Assembly (NCBI GenBank): GCA_946406585.1
Contig: CAMJLI010000028.1
Location: 1-15,538, forward strand
Reading direction: 5' to 3'
DNA length: 15,538 nucleotides
From: an uncultured Prevotellaceae bacterium
GTDB taxonomy: Bacteria > Bacteroidota > Bacteroidia > Bacteroidales > Bacteroidaceae
In this document: positions 1-6,751 of the stretch, piece by piece
Layout of the letters: every line of letters starts with the position of its first letter
How positions within the stretch are numbered: the stretch's first letter is position 1
The notes under the pieces: model-generated
The model's input: only the letters and a program-made list of their open reading frames with translations
The model's database searches: none
What the model was told of the DNA's origin: nothing
Made by a program: the position numbers and the translations under genes

Positions 1-53
1 GATATTTTTTTGATTTGTTTTAGTAGATTAGTTTTTAAGTAGTTTGTTTTTTG

Positions 54-90
54 AAAATCGGTTGTCGTGAGACATCCGATTTTTTTATTT
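54..90 (+). terminator. Rho-independent terminator of an upstream gene
   Basis: A 13-bp stem with one mismatch (54-66 pairing with 71-83) closes a GTGA tetraloop at 67-70 and runs into a T-rich tail. The tail lies on the right side only, so it should end a transcript entering from the left, whose gene is outside the window. It insulates rhaB from that gene. Confidence 0.8.
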
Positions 91-98
91 TCAAAAAT

Positions 99-128
99 TT
101 CGGGTGGAATATCAAATAATTGGGGTGG
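99..128 (+). promoter_or_regulatory. Candidate RhaR operator: 21-bp-spaced direct repeat
   Basis: TTNGGGTGG occurs at 99-107 and again at 120-128, exactly 21 bp apart. The second copy overlaps the weak -33 element of the rhaB promoter. AraC-family activators commonly bind two direct half-sites about 21 bp apart, the proximal one touching the -35 region. An AraC-type regulator gene (rhaR) lies in the same locus. That RhaR binds here is inference. Confidence 0.45.
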
Positions 129-153
129 TTGTCGGGTTTTAGTGCTATTTTTG
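120..153 (+). promoter_or_regulatory. rhaB promoter (Bacteroidota type)
   Basis: TATTTTTG at 146-153 matches the TAnnTTTG -7 consensus. The only -33 candidate is TTG at 120-122, with a long 23-nt spacer. A good -7 with a poor -33 suits a promoter needing an activator. The predicted 5' leader is about 90 nt and contains a small hairpin (TGGGT pairing with ACCCA near 170-185). Confidence 0.5.
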
Positions 154-251
154 CAAAAAATACATGAAATGGGTTTTGCCACCCACGGATAGACAGCCAA
201 CAAACAATCATTTTTTCACTTATATGGGGACTCTCGCTCCCGCCTTAAACT

Positions 252-1721
252 ATGAATAATGTATATTTCTTTGCAGTGGACCTCGGCGCCACCAGTGGAC
301 GTACTATTGTTGCCAATATTGCCGATGGAAAGTTCGAAATTGAGGAGTTGACTCGTTTCGACAACAACTTAATCCAGACAGGGGGGCATTTCTATTGGGA
401 TATTTATGCATTGTACTTCGAAATCATCAAAGGATTGAAAATCGTTGCACAACGACAAATTCCAATATCTTCTATTGGTATCGACACCTGGGGCGTGGAT
501 TTCGTGTGCATAGGTAAAGATAATGCCATATTGCGCAATCCACTTGCATACCGTGACCCGCATACCTTTGGCAAAATGGAGGAATACTTCAGTCAGGTGA
601 TGGACAAGAAGAAGGTCTATGACATAACTGGCATTCAGTTTATGAACTTCAATTCCTTGTTCCAACTTTATGCAATGAGCAAAAATGGTGACTCGGCTTT
701 GGCTGGAGCATCAAAATTGCTTTTCATTCCAGACTGCCTAAGTTTCATGCTCACAGGAAAGATGGTGTGCGAATATACCATCGCTTCCACATCGCAATTG
801 CTTGACCCAAGAACAAAGCAACTTGATGAGGAACTGCTGGCAAGCGTGGGGCTGTCGCGTGAGACATTCGGCGACATGGTGCTACCTGGCACCGTGATCG
901 GCACTTTGACAGAAGAAGTCAAGGCCATCACAGGTTTGGGAGGTGTGCCGGTCATAGCTGTGGCCGGACATGACACTGCCAGCGCTGTTGCTGCAGTGCC
1001 GGCACGCGATGAACACTTTGCATACCTTAGTAGTGGTACGTGGAGCCTCATGGGTATAGAGACAAAGGAGGCTGTTATCAACGAGCGCAGTTTCGAATAT
1101 AATTTCACAAATGAAGGAGGTATAGAGGGTACCACAAGGTTCTTGAAGAACATTTGCGGCATGTGGCTGTATGAGAGATGCCGCAAGGAATGGACAGACG
1201 CTCCAAGTTCACACCCGGAACTGCAAGCACAGGCTATGAAGGTGAAACCTTTCCAAAGTCTTATCAATCCTGATGACGAAGATTTTGTCAATCCAGTGTC
1301 GATGGTAACGGCAATACAGATGTATTGCAAGAAGACAGGCCAGCATGTGCCACAGGGATATGCCGAGATTTGCAGATGCATCTTCGACAGCCTCGCTTTG
1401 AGATACAGGCAAACCTTCTCGTGGCTAAAGGAGTTTGCTGATTTCGATATAGACATCTTGCATATCATTGGGGGTGGCTCTCTCAATTCTTACCTGAACC
1501 AGTTTACAGCCAATTCCACCGGAGTGGAGGTGCTTGCCGGGCCACAGGAGGGCACTGCCATAGGAAACATCATGATACAGGCAAAGGCTTGTGGAGTGGT
1601 GGAGAATATTTGGGAAATGAGGAAAATCATTGCCAACAGCATACAGCTGAAGCGTTTCGTGCCACAAGACAAGGAGATATGGGACGAGGCTTTCAAGCGT
1701 TATCTCGATGTCACGAAATAA
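252..1721 (+). CDS. rhaB: Rhamnulokinase (FGGY family)
   Basis: Phosphorylates L-rhamnulose with ATP to L-rhamnulose-1-phosphate in the cytoplasm, the second step of rhamnose catabolism. The 489-residue protein has the full FGGY kinase layout: an N-terminal phosphate-binding loop DLGATSGR (residues 10-17), substrate-domain motif GIDTWGVDF (76-84), VAGHDTASA (237-245) with Asp241 as the likely catalytic base, the SSGTWSLMG nucleotide loop (260-268) and the C-terminal adenine-site motif GGGSLN (407-412). The length matches E. coli RhaB. It is the first gene of a + strand run with isomerase and permease downstream. There is no Shine-Dalgarno site, usual for Bacteroidota. The gene is called rhaK in Bacteroides. 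Fuculokinase is the main alternative but is unlikely beside a rhamnose isomerase and rhamnulose-phosphate aldolase. Confidence 0.95.
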   Translation: MNNVYFFAVDLGATSGRTIVANIADGKFEIEELTRFDNNLIQTGGHFYWDIYALYFEIIKGLKIVAQRQIPISSIGIDTWGVDFVCIGKDNAILRNPLAYRDPHTFGKMEEYFSQVMDKKKVYDITGIQFMNFNSLFQLYAMSKNGDSALAGASKLLFIPDCLSFMLTGKMVCEYTIASTSQLLDPRTKQLDEELLASVGLSRETFGDMVLPGTVIGTLTEEVKAITGLGGVPVIAVAGHDTASAVAAVPARDEHFAYLSSGTWSLMGIETKEAVINERSFEYNFTNEGGIEGTTRFLKNICGMWLYERCRKEWTDAPSSHPELQAQAMKVKPFQSLINPDDEDFVNPVSMVTAIQMYCKKTGQHVPQGYAEICRCIFDSLALRYRQTFSWLKEFADFDIDILHIIGGGSLNSYLNQFTANSTGVEVLAGPQEGTAIGNIMIQAKACGVVENIWEMRKIIANSIQLKRFVPQDKEIWDEAFKRYLDVTK

Positions 1722-1805
1722 GACCTTGTATTATTGAGCAAATATTGGTCGTTAGTGCCATTTCACATTTACATATCTTTAAAACAACAATAAAAAACAA
1801 AAACA

Positions 1806-3056
1806 ATGAAAGCAGAACTGATTGAAAAAGCCTATGCGGTAGCCAAGGAACGCTATGCCGCTATCGGAGTGGACACCGACAAAGTGGTGGCAGAACTTGA
1901 AAAACAACAAATTTCACTGCATTGCTGGCAGACCGACGACGTGGTGGGATTCGAACGCAACGAGGCTCTCTCTGGTGGCATTCAGACCACTGGCAACTAT
2001 CCTGGACGTGCACGTACCATTGACGAGGTGAGACAGGACATCGAGTTCGTGAAGACTCTGATAGCAGGAAACCATCGTCTTAACCTTCACGAAATTTATG
2101 GCGACTTCGGTGGCAAGTTCGTAGACAGAGACCAAGTGGAAGTGGAGCATTTCCAAAGTTGGATTGAATGGGCAAAGGAGAACAACATGAAATTGGACTT
2201 CAACTCCACATCGTTCTCACACCCGAAGAGTGGAGAACTCACACTCTCCAATCCTGACAAGGCCATCCGTGATTTCTGGATTGAGCACACCAAGAGGTGC
2301 CGCAGGATTGCTGATGCCATGGGAAAAGCCCAAAACGACCCTTGCATCATGAACATATGGGTGCATGACGGTAGCAAGGACCTCACTGTGCAGCGCAAGA
2401 AATATCGTGAAATATTGGCCGCTTCTCTCGATGAGATAATGGAAGAGAACTTGCCCGACATGAAGGCTTGTTTCGAGGCAAAATTGTTTGGTATCGGTCT
2501 CGAAAGCTACACCGTTGGTTCACACGACTTCTACACGGCTTATTGCGCCACACGCAAACAGATGTACACCCTCGACACCGGGCACTATGAGCAAACAGAG
2601 AATGTCAGCGACTTCGTTTCCACACTCCTGATGTATGTGCCGGAACTGATGCTGCATGTCAGCCGACCAGTAAGATGGGATTCTGACCATGTCACCATAA
2701 TGAATGACCAAACTCTTGACCTTTTCAAGGAGTTGGTGCGTGCAGATGGGTTGCACCGCGCACATGTGGGACTCGACTATTTCGATGCCAGCATCAACCG
2801 TATCGGTGCTTATGTCATCGGTACTCGTGCTACCCAGAAGTGCATCTTGCAAGCACTGCTCGAACCGGTAGAAAAACTGCGTGAATTTGAAAACAATGGT
2901 CAATATTTCGAGCGTCTTGCTCTTATGGAAGAGGCCAAGTCGATGCCGTTTGGTGCTGTGTTCGACTACTTCAATTTGAAGAACAACGTGCCTGTTGGTG
3001 AAGAGTTCATTCCTGCCATCCAGCAATATGAGAAGGATGTGACTTCAAAGAGGTAA
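1806..3056 (+). CDS. rhaA: L-rhamnose isomerase
   Basis: Interconverts L-rhamnose and L-rhamnulose, the first catabolic step, using Mn2+ or another divalent metal. The 416-residue protein is close to E. coli RhaA (about 419), and its metal ligands can be placed by eye: Glu233 in GIGLESYTVG, Asp257 and His260 in TLDTGHY, His284 in LMLHVSRP, Asp292 and Asp294 in WDSDH, and Asp324 in GLDYFDASINR. Six of these keep the spacing I recall for the E. coli ligands (267, 270, 294, 302, 304, 334) with a constant offset of 10. The gene follows rhaB after 84 nt and precedes the permease by 28 nt, with no terminator in either gap, so one transcript is likely. It is called rhaI in Bacteroides. It belongs to the E. 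coli-type family. Confidence 0.95.
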   Translation: MKAELIEKAYAVAKERYAAIGVDTDKVVAELEKQQISLHCWQTDDVVGFERNEALSGGIQTTGNYPGRARTIDEVRQDIEFVKTLIAGNHRLNLHEIYGDFGGKFVDRDQVEVEHFQSWIEWAKENNMKLDFNSTSFSHPKSGELTLSNPDKAIRDFWIEHTKRCRRIADAMGKAQNDPCIMNIWVHDGSKDLTVQRKKYREILAASLDEIMEENLPDMKACFEAKLFGIGLESYTVGSHDFYTAYCATRKQMYTLDTGHYEQTENVSDFVSTLLMYVPELMLHVSRPVRWDSDHVTIMNDQTLDLFKELVRADGLHRAHVGLDYFDASINRIGAYVIGTRATQKCILQALLEPVEKLREFENNGQYFERLALMEEAKSMPFGAVFDYFNLKNNVPVGEEFIPAIQQYEKDVTSKR

Positions 3057-3084
3057 AGAGATAACCTTAATATATTATATTATA

Positions 3085-4434
3085 ATGTCAAACGAAAAAG
3101 GAAGCTTGAGGAGCACGATTGCCGTGTCTCTTACCAATTATCTCGATGCTGGTGCTATTGTGGCAGGAGCAAGCGGACTGACATTGTGGCAGAACTACCT
3201 GGGATTGTCGGAAGTGCATCTGGGGTGGCTGAACTTTATCAGTGCCAACTGTCTTGGTGCAGCTCTCGGTGCCATAATAGGAGGATTCCTCGCCGACAAG
3301 TATGGACGTAAGTTCATATATACCTACAACCTTCTGGTGTACATGTTGGGCGTGGCACTCGTCATCTGCAGCGTCAATTATCCCATGTTGCTATGTGGAT
3401 TCCTTGTGACGGGTATCTCTGTGGGAATAGGCGTGCCTGCGTCATGGACCTATATTTCAGAAAGTTCAGAGGTGAACAACCGTGGCCGCAATATCTGCAT
3501 ATCCCAAATGTCTTGGGGTGTGGGACCTATGATGATACTGCTTCTGGGTATGTTGTTCGCTCCCGGCGGGTATCTGTTCGAATGGGTTGAGAGCATCGCA
3601 CATGCCATTGGTGGCGACTCCCTAACTCAAAATGCTGTCAATGTGTTTAGCTCACGCATTGTGTTCTTGTCTCTCTTCATCGTTGCATTTGTTGCCTGGA
3701 ACCTGCAAAGGAAACTGGACGAGAGCAGCGAGTGGAAGGCTGCCAAGGCGGCTGCCAAGGCCAAGGGAGAAGACACTGGGCTGTTGCATGCCTTTGGTGT
3801 GCTGTTTTCCAACAAGGTGGCTGTGCGCACCGTCATCTTCCTCGCCACTATCTATCTCACATGGAACTTGGTGGCTTCGGTGATGGGCTTCTTCCAACCA
3901 CATATTTATGAGACAGCAGGAGGAGTGAGCAACGAGCAAGCCAACTGGATGAACTGCATTCAATGGGCCATAATCGTGGGTGTGACTTTCATCGTTTCAA
4001 AGCTCATAGACAAGACCAACCACAAGGCCATTTACACTTTTGGATTGCTGGTGGCGATATTGGCATGGATGGTCATCGTGACCATTGGCGTTAATGGTCA
4101 GTTCGGCTTGTGGGCATTTGCCATTTTATGGGGTGTGCAGGGTGGCACATCACCACAGATTTTCTATGCACTGTGGGGGTCGGAACTGTTCCCCGCAAAA
4201 TTCCGTGCTGGTGCCCAGGGGCTGATGTTCTTCATTGTTCGTGGACTTTCTGCTGTATGGGGACTCATCTTCACCTATATTTATGGTGAGAACGGAGAAG
4301 GATTCACTATTGCTGCATACTGCATGATTGCGCTGCTGCTCATTTCGCTTGTTGTCGGCTTCATCGGCTGCCCCAACACACGTGGGCGCACGCTTGACAG
4401 CATTGCCAAGGAGCGCTATGGAGATGACTACTAA
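3085..4434 (+). CDS. rhaP: MFS permease, probably L-rhamnose uptake
   Basis: An inner-membrane major facilitator superfamily transporter, likely bringing L-rhamnose in with protons. The 449-residue protein has the length and hydrophobic pattern of 12 membrane helices. MFS motif A is clear as GFLADKYGRK (67-76) in the loop between helices 2 and 3, and a sugar-porter-like ELFPAKFRA (367-375) precedes a late helix. A basic, Ala/Lys-rich stretch (about 210-230) forms the central cytoplasmic loop. It is unrelated to enterobacterial RhaT, a drug/metabolite-superfamily protein; Bacteroides rhamnose operons use an MFS permease named rhaP, which is the basis of the symbol. The rhamnose specificity is inferred from the operon. 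It is the last gene before the shared terminator. Confidence 0.8.
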   Translation: MSNEKGSLRSTIAVSLTNYLDAGAIVAGASGLTLWQNYLGLSEVHLGWLNFISANCLGAALGAIIGGFLADKYGRKFIYTYNLLVYMLGVALVICSVNYPMLLCGFLVTGISVGIGVPASWTYISESSEVNNRGRNICISQMSWGVGPMMILLLGMLFAPGGYLFEWVESIAHAIGGDSLTQNAVNVFSSRIVFLSLFIVAFVAWNLQRKLDESSEWKAAKAAAKAKGEDTGLLHAFGVLFSNKVAVRTVIFLATIYLTWNLVASVMGFFQPHIYETAGGVSNEQANWMNCIQWAIIVGVTFIVSKLIDKTNHKAIYTFGLLVAILAWMVIVTIGVNGQFGLWAFAILWGVQGGTSPQIFYALWGSELFPAKFRAGAQGLMFFIVRGLSAVWGLIFTYIYGENGEGFTIAAYCMIALLLISLVVGFIGCPNTRGRTLDSIAKERYGDDY

Positions 4435-4441
4435 GATGTAC

Positions 4442-4503
4442 GCATCATAAAAACAAGCAGGCAGGATTCACAATGAAATCCTGCCTGCTCGTTTTTATGA
4501 TGC
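4442..4503. terminator. Bidirectional intrinsic terminator between permease and rhaD
   Basis: Two 27-nt arms (4442-4468 and 4477-4503) pair with one mismatch around an 8-nt loop. A GC-rich core is flanked by A4-5 and T5 runs, so both strands read as stem then T tract. It sits 8 nt after the permease stop and 9 nt before the rhaD stop, serving both convergent genes. Confidence 0.93.
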
Positions 4504-4512
4504 TGTATCTCT

Positions 4513-5322
4513 TTATTTGGGAAGGTTGAATGCCACGCTCATTTCTTTCATCTGATCCTGACTCATGCCTTCGGGCACAAAACCCATGGCACGTGCATTG
4601 ACGTAAATCTTGGCACTCTTGCTCAATACGTCTATCTGGTCGAAGGCATCCATCACGTCCAATCCTTGGGCAAACACGCCATGCTTCTCCCACAGCACCA
4701 CGTCGTAGTCGTCAAGTTCGCGGAGGGTGGCGTCGGCCAATTCCACACTGCCGGGGAGGGTGTATGGGATGATGCCAAGGCCAAGGGGGCAGAAAGCTTT
4801 AGTCTCGGGAATCATGCTCCAGAGCAGGTTGGTAAGAACGTCTTTCTTTAGGAATTCCCTGTTGTGGCTCATGGCTACAAGTTCGATGGGGTGGGTATGT
4901 ACGGTGGCGTTATACTTGGACCCCTTCTCTATCAAGTGGTTGTGTACTGTCAGGTGAGAAGGCAACTCGCTTGTGGGCTGCACTTGTTCGTCAGCAATGA
5001 TTTCATAGCTGCTACAATCATCGAGTATGCGTATCACACTGCCGTTTGCCATTGGCCAGCGTGCCAAGTCGCGCATGCGCTTGCCTGTGCCCTTGCAGTA
5101 GAAATAGCATCCTTTCAGGTTGGGAAGTGTGGTGCCGATGGGTTTCACCTCGCTTATGGCGGGCATGGCTCTTACTTCATCGTCGATGAATGCTGTTATG
5201 TTGACTGTGATGTTGCCGCCATTGCGCTCGGCCCATCCATTCTGCCACAAGTAGCCTGCAACCTCGGCTATCTTCTCCACCTCGCGCTTCAGCAAGGGGC
5301 GTCCTTCCAAAATACTTTTCAT
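4513..5322 (-). CDS. rhaD: L-rhamnulose-1-phosphate aldolase (class II)
   Basis: Splits L-rhamnulose-1-phosphate into dihydroxyacetone phosphate and L-lactaldehyde, using Zn2+, the third catabolic step. The start chosen (5322, MKSILEG) gives 269 residues against 274 in E. coli RhaD. The frame stays open to 5451, but those 43 extra residues lie across the predicted promoter at 5361-5368 and look non-coding. The class II aldolase signature is complete: catalytic Glu119 in TSELPSH, zinc ligands His142 and His144 in VHTHP, and His214 in EKHG. These match E. coli Glu117, His141, His143 and His212. The gene is convergent with the rhaBA-permease run and 138 nt downstream of rhaR on the same strand. 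Fuculose-phosphate aldolase is shorter (about 215 residues), so it is a poor alternative. Confidence 0.94.
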   Translation of the reverse strand: MKSILEGRPLLKREVEKIAEVAGYLWQNGWAERNGGNITVNITAFIDDEVRAMPAISEVKPIGTTLPNLKGCYFYCKGTGKRMRDLARWPMANGSVIRILDDCSSYEIIADEQVQPTSELPSHLTVHNHLIEKGSKYNATVHTHPIELVAMSHNREFLKKDVLTNLLWSMIPETKAFCPLGLGIIPYTLPGSVELADATLRELDDYDVVLWEKHGVFAQGLDVMDAFDQIDVLSKSAKIYVNARAMGFVPEGMSQDQMKEMSVAFNLPK

Positions 5323-5360
5323 GTTTTTCTGATAAATATGTTTTGATTTGTTGTTGTGTG

Positions 5361-5368
5361 CAAAGTTA
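5361..5368 (-). promoter_or_regulatory. rhaD promoter -7 element
   Basis: On the - strand TAACTTTG is a perfect TAnnTTTG match, about 38 nt upstream of the rhaD start. No good -33 TTTG lies 17-23 nt upstream, which suggests an activator is needed. Its position supports the 5322 start over the longer open frame. Confidence 0.55.
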
Positions 5369-5429
5369 AGTGCTTCTTGCGTTTTTGGCCATGTTTTTTT
5401 GACAGCAATGCCTTGTGTTTTGGTGCAAG

Positions 5430-5457
5430 AGTGATGAAATCTGCTCTCCAAGTGATG
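5430..5457 (-). promoter_or_regulatory. Possible RhaR half-sites upstream of rhaD
   Basis: On the - strand CATCACT occurs at 5457-5451 and again at 5436-5430, exactly 21 bp apart and 60-95 bp upstream of the rhaD -7 element. The spacing equals that of the repeat upstream of rhaB, but the sequence resembles it only loosely (CCATCACT against CCACCC on the complementary strand). Confidence 0.22.
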
Positions 5458-5460
5458 GTG

Positions 5461-6336
5461 TCATGAATTATGTTCGCGGAAGTCGCTGGGCTTGTGCCCT
5501 GTCTTCATGCGGAATTTTGAAGAGAAGTAGTCTGGAGAGTCGAAATTCAGACGATAGGCTATTTCCTTGATGCTCAGTTTTGTAGTTGAAAGCAGTTCTT
5601 TTGCTCTTTGCAGCTTCAAGTCTTGCTGATAGAGTGCTGGCGACAGTCCGGTGTATTCCTTGAAGAGTTTTCTGAAATTGGAATAACTCACTCCCAAGTC
5701 TTCTGCAAGATGCTGGATGGTGAGGTCGCTTTCAAGCGACTCCCTGATTTTAAGACGTGCACGGTTTATCAGTTCCACCTGTGTCTGGTTCTTGTTGAGT
5801 ATGATGTTCCTTTCCAATGAATACATCATTCCGATGAGATGGTTGACTATGCCGGCGAGCAATTGCTGGGAATAGGCTGCTTCTTCGTGCGCTGCTTTAA
5901 GGGCACTCTTGTATAGTTCTATCATCTCTACAGAGAAGCCTACACGGTAGATTGGCTTTTCCACACTGAGGAAGCCATTGGCTACGCGCTCGTCCATGTT
6001 CTTGCCCTTGAAACCTATCCAATAGCTCTTCCAACGAGAATGGGGCAGTGGGCCGTAGGTGTGCCATTCACCAGGGAAAAGAAGGAAGACATCGCCTGTC
6101 TTTATCTTGGTTTCTTCAACATGGGCAGAACGGAAGGTACCCTCGCCTTCAAGCAAATAAAGCATTTGGTATTCATTCAATTCACGACCTTTGTCCATGT
6201 CGAAATAATACCCGTCGGCATGGCCTTTGGTGGGGTAGGATTCTCCCACCTCCACTGTGTCGAATCCTACTGTGCTCACTGTCAAGCCCCAATAGGCGTC
6301 ACGCTCATTGGCTACGAGATATTTGCTGTTTTGCAT
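5461..6336 (-). CDS. rhaR: AraC-family transcriptional regulator of rhamnose genes
   Basis: Probable rhamnose-responsive activator of the rha genes. The 291-residue protein has an N-terminal cupin-like ligand pocket (about 30-110, with GHADGYYF, YLLEGEGTF, and GDVFLLFPGEWHTYGP) and a C-terminal pair of helix-turn-helix units (about 190-288). The first includes IQHLAEDLGVSYSNFRKLFK (207-226), the second LSIKEIAYRLNFDSPDYFSS (254-273), and the AraC signature ends in KTGHKPSDFRE. The start at 6336 is preferred because the next Met (47) would cut into the cupin domain and the N-terminal WGLTVSTVGF stretch looks like conserved protein. A consensus promoter lies only 8 nt upstream. The gene is codirectional with rhaD and divergent from the small gene at 6496. 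Target and ligand are inferred from location. Confidence 0.88.
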   Translation of the reverse strand: MQNSKYLVANERDAYWGLTVSTVGFDTVEVGESYPTKGHADGYYFDMDKGRELNEYQMLYLLEGEGTFRSAHVEETKIKTGDVFLLFPGEWHTYGPLPHSRWKSYWIGFKGKNMDERVANGFLSVEKPIYRVGFSVEMIELYKSALKAAHEEAAYSQQLLAGIVNHLIGMMYSLERNIILNKNQTQVELINRARLKIRESLESDLTIQHLAEDLGVSYSNFRKLFKEYTGLSPALYQQDLKLQRAKELLSTTKLSIKEIAYRLNFDSPDYFSSKFRMKTGHKPSDFREHNS

Positions 6337-6344
6337 AGTGCTTG

Positions 6345-6375
6345 CAAAAATAACAAAAAGTAGGAAACAATCAAA
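6345..6375 (-). promoter_or_regulatory. rhaR promoter, consensus Bacteroidota type
   Basis: On the - strand TTTG (6375-6372), a 19-nt spacer, then TATTTTTG (6352-6345) match the consensus -33/-7 pair exactly. The start codon at 6336 is only 8 nt after the -7 element, so the predicted transcript has a leader of a few nucleotides at most. Confidence 0.65.
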
Positions 6376-6433
6376 ATTTTCACCTTCTTTTTCAATCGTT
6401 TCTCAACAACAGTCGCAAAAAACAGATGATATG

Positions 6434-6465
6434 TTTGACTCGTAGAGCAGATTTTTGTAACTTTA
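6434..6465 (+). promoter_or_regulatory. Promoter of the 6496-9624 gene run
   Basis: TTTG (6434-6437), a 20-nt spacer, then TAACTTTA (6458-6465), one base off TAnnTTTG. It predicts a leader of about 25 nt before the gene at 6496. It is divergent from the rhaR promoter within the same 159-bp gap. Confidence 0.55.
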
Positions 6466-6495
6466 CACCCGATTACAAAATCTGGTGTTTCAATC

Positions 6496-6732
6496 ATGAA
6501 TAAGAAGACTGTATTACATCTTTTGTTCTTGCTGGCCTTGTCGGTTGCATTGGTTTATCTCACTAAATCGTTTCTCATGGCGCTTGGCATCATGATGCTG
6601 CTATTGCTCATTGACGCTTTACTCAGGCAGTATGACAACAAGAGAAGACGTGAATGGGAAGAGAAAAGATTGCAGGAGATGATGGAAGAGAAAGAAAAGG
6701 AAGAAAAAACAGGAACCGACAAGAAGGAATAA
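6496..6732 (+). CDS. Small two-helix membrane protein with charged coiled-coil tail
   Basis: I do not recognise the family. The 78-residue protein has two closely spaced hydrophobic segments (about 6-23 and 26-43) separated by a short polar turn (TKS), then a highly charged tail (46-78) rich in Arg, Glu and Lys that reads as an amphipathic or coiled-coil helix, probably cytoplasmic. It is likely real: a promoter-like element lies just upstream, the start ATG is well placed, and it ends 19 nt before the AmgK-like gene, suggesting one operon. Whether it anchors or regulates the neighbouring sugar enzymes is speculation. Confidence 0.7.
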   Translation: MNKKTVLHLLFLLALSVALVYLTKSFLMALGIMMLLLLIDALLRQYDNKRRREWEEKRLQEMMEEKEKEEKTGTDKKE

Positions 6733-6751
6733 ACCGATTACCAACATTGAC

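Noticed and set aside
668..1486. 272-codon open frame opposite rhaB
   Set aside because: Antisense shadow of a clear kinase gene, Ser/Cys-rich composition, no recognisable motif.
4864..5346. 160-codon open frame opposite rhaD
   Set aside because: Overlaps the conserved aldolase completely and carries no motif.
5323..5451. N-terminal extension of 43 residues on rhaD
   Set aside because: It crosses a perfect -7 promoter element, is low in protein-like character, and would make the aldolase longer than its family; ATG at 5322 fits E. coli RhaD.
6385..6440. CTGTT repeats upstream of rhaR as autoregulatory site
   Set aside because: Spacing is 13 bp rather than 21 and they do not resemble the rhaB repeats.
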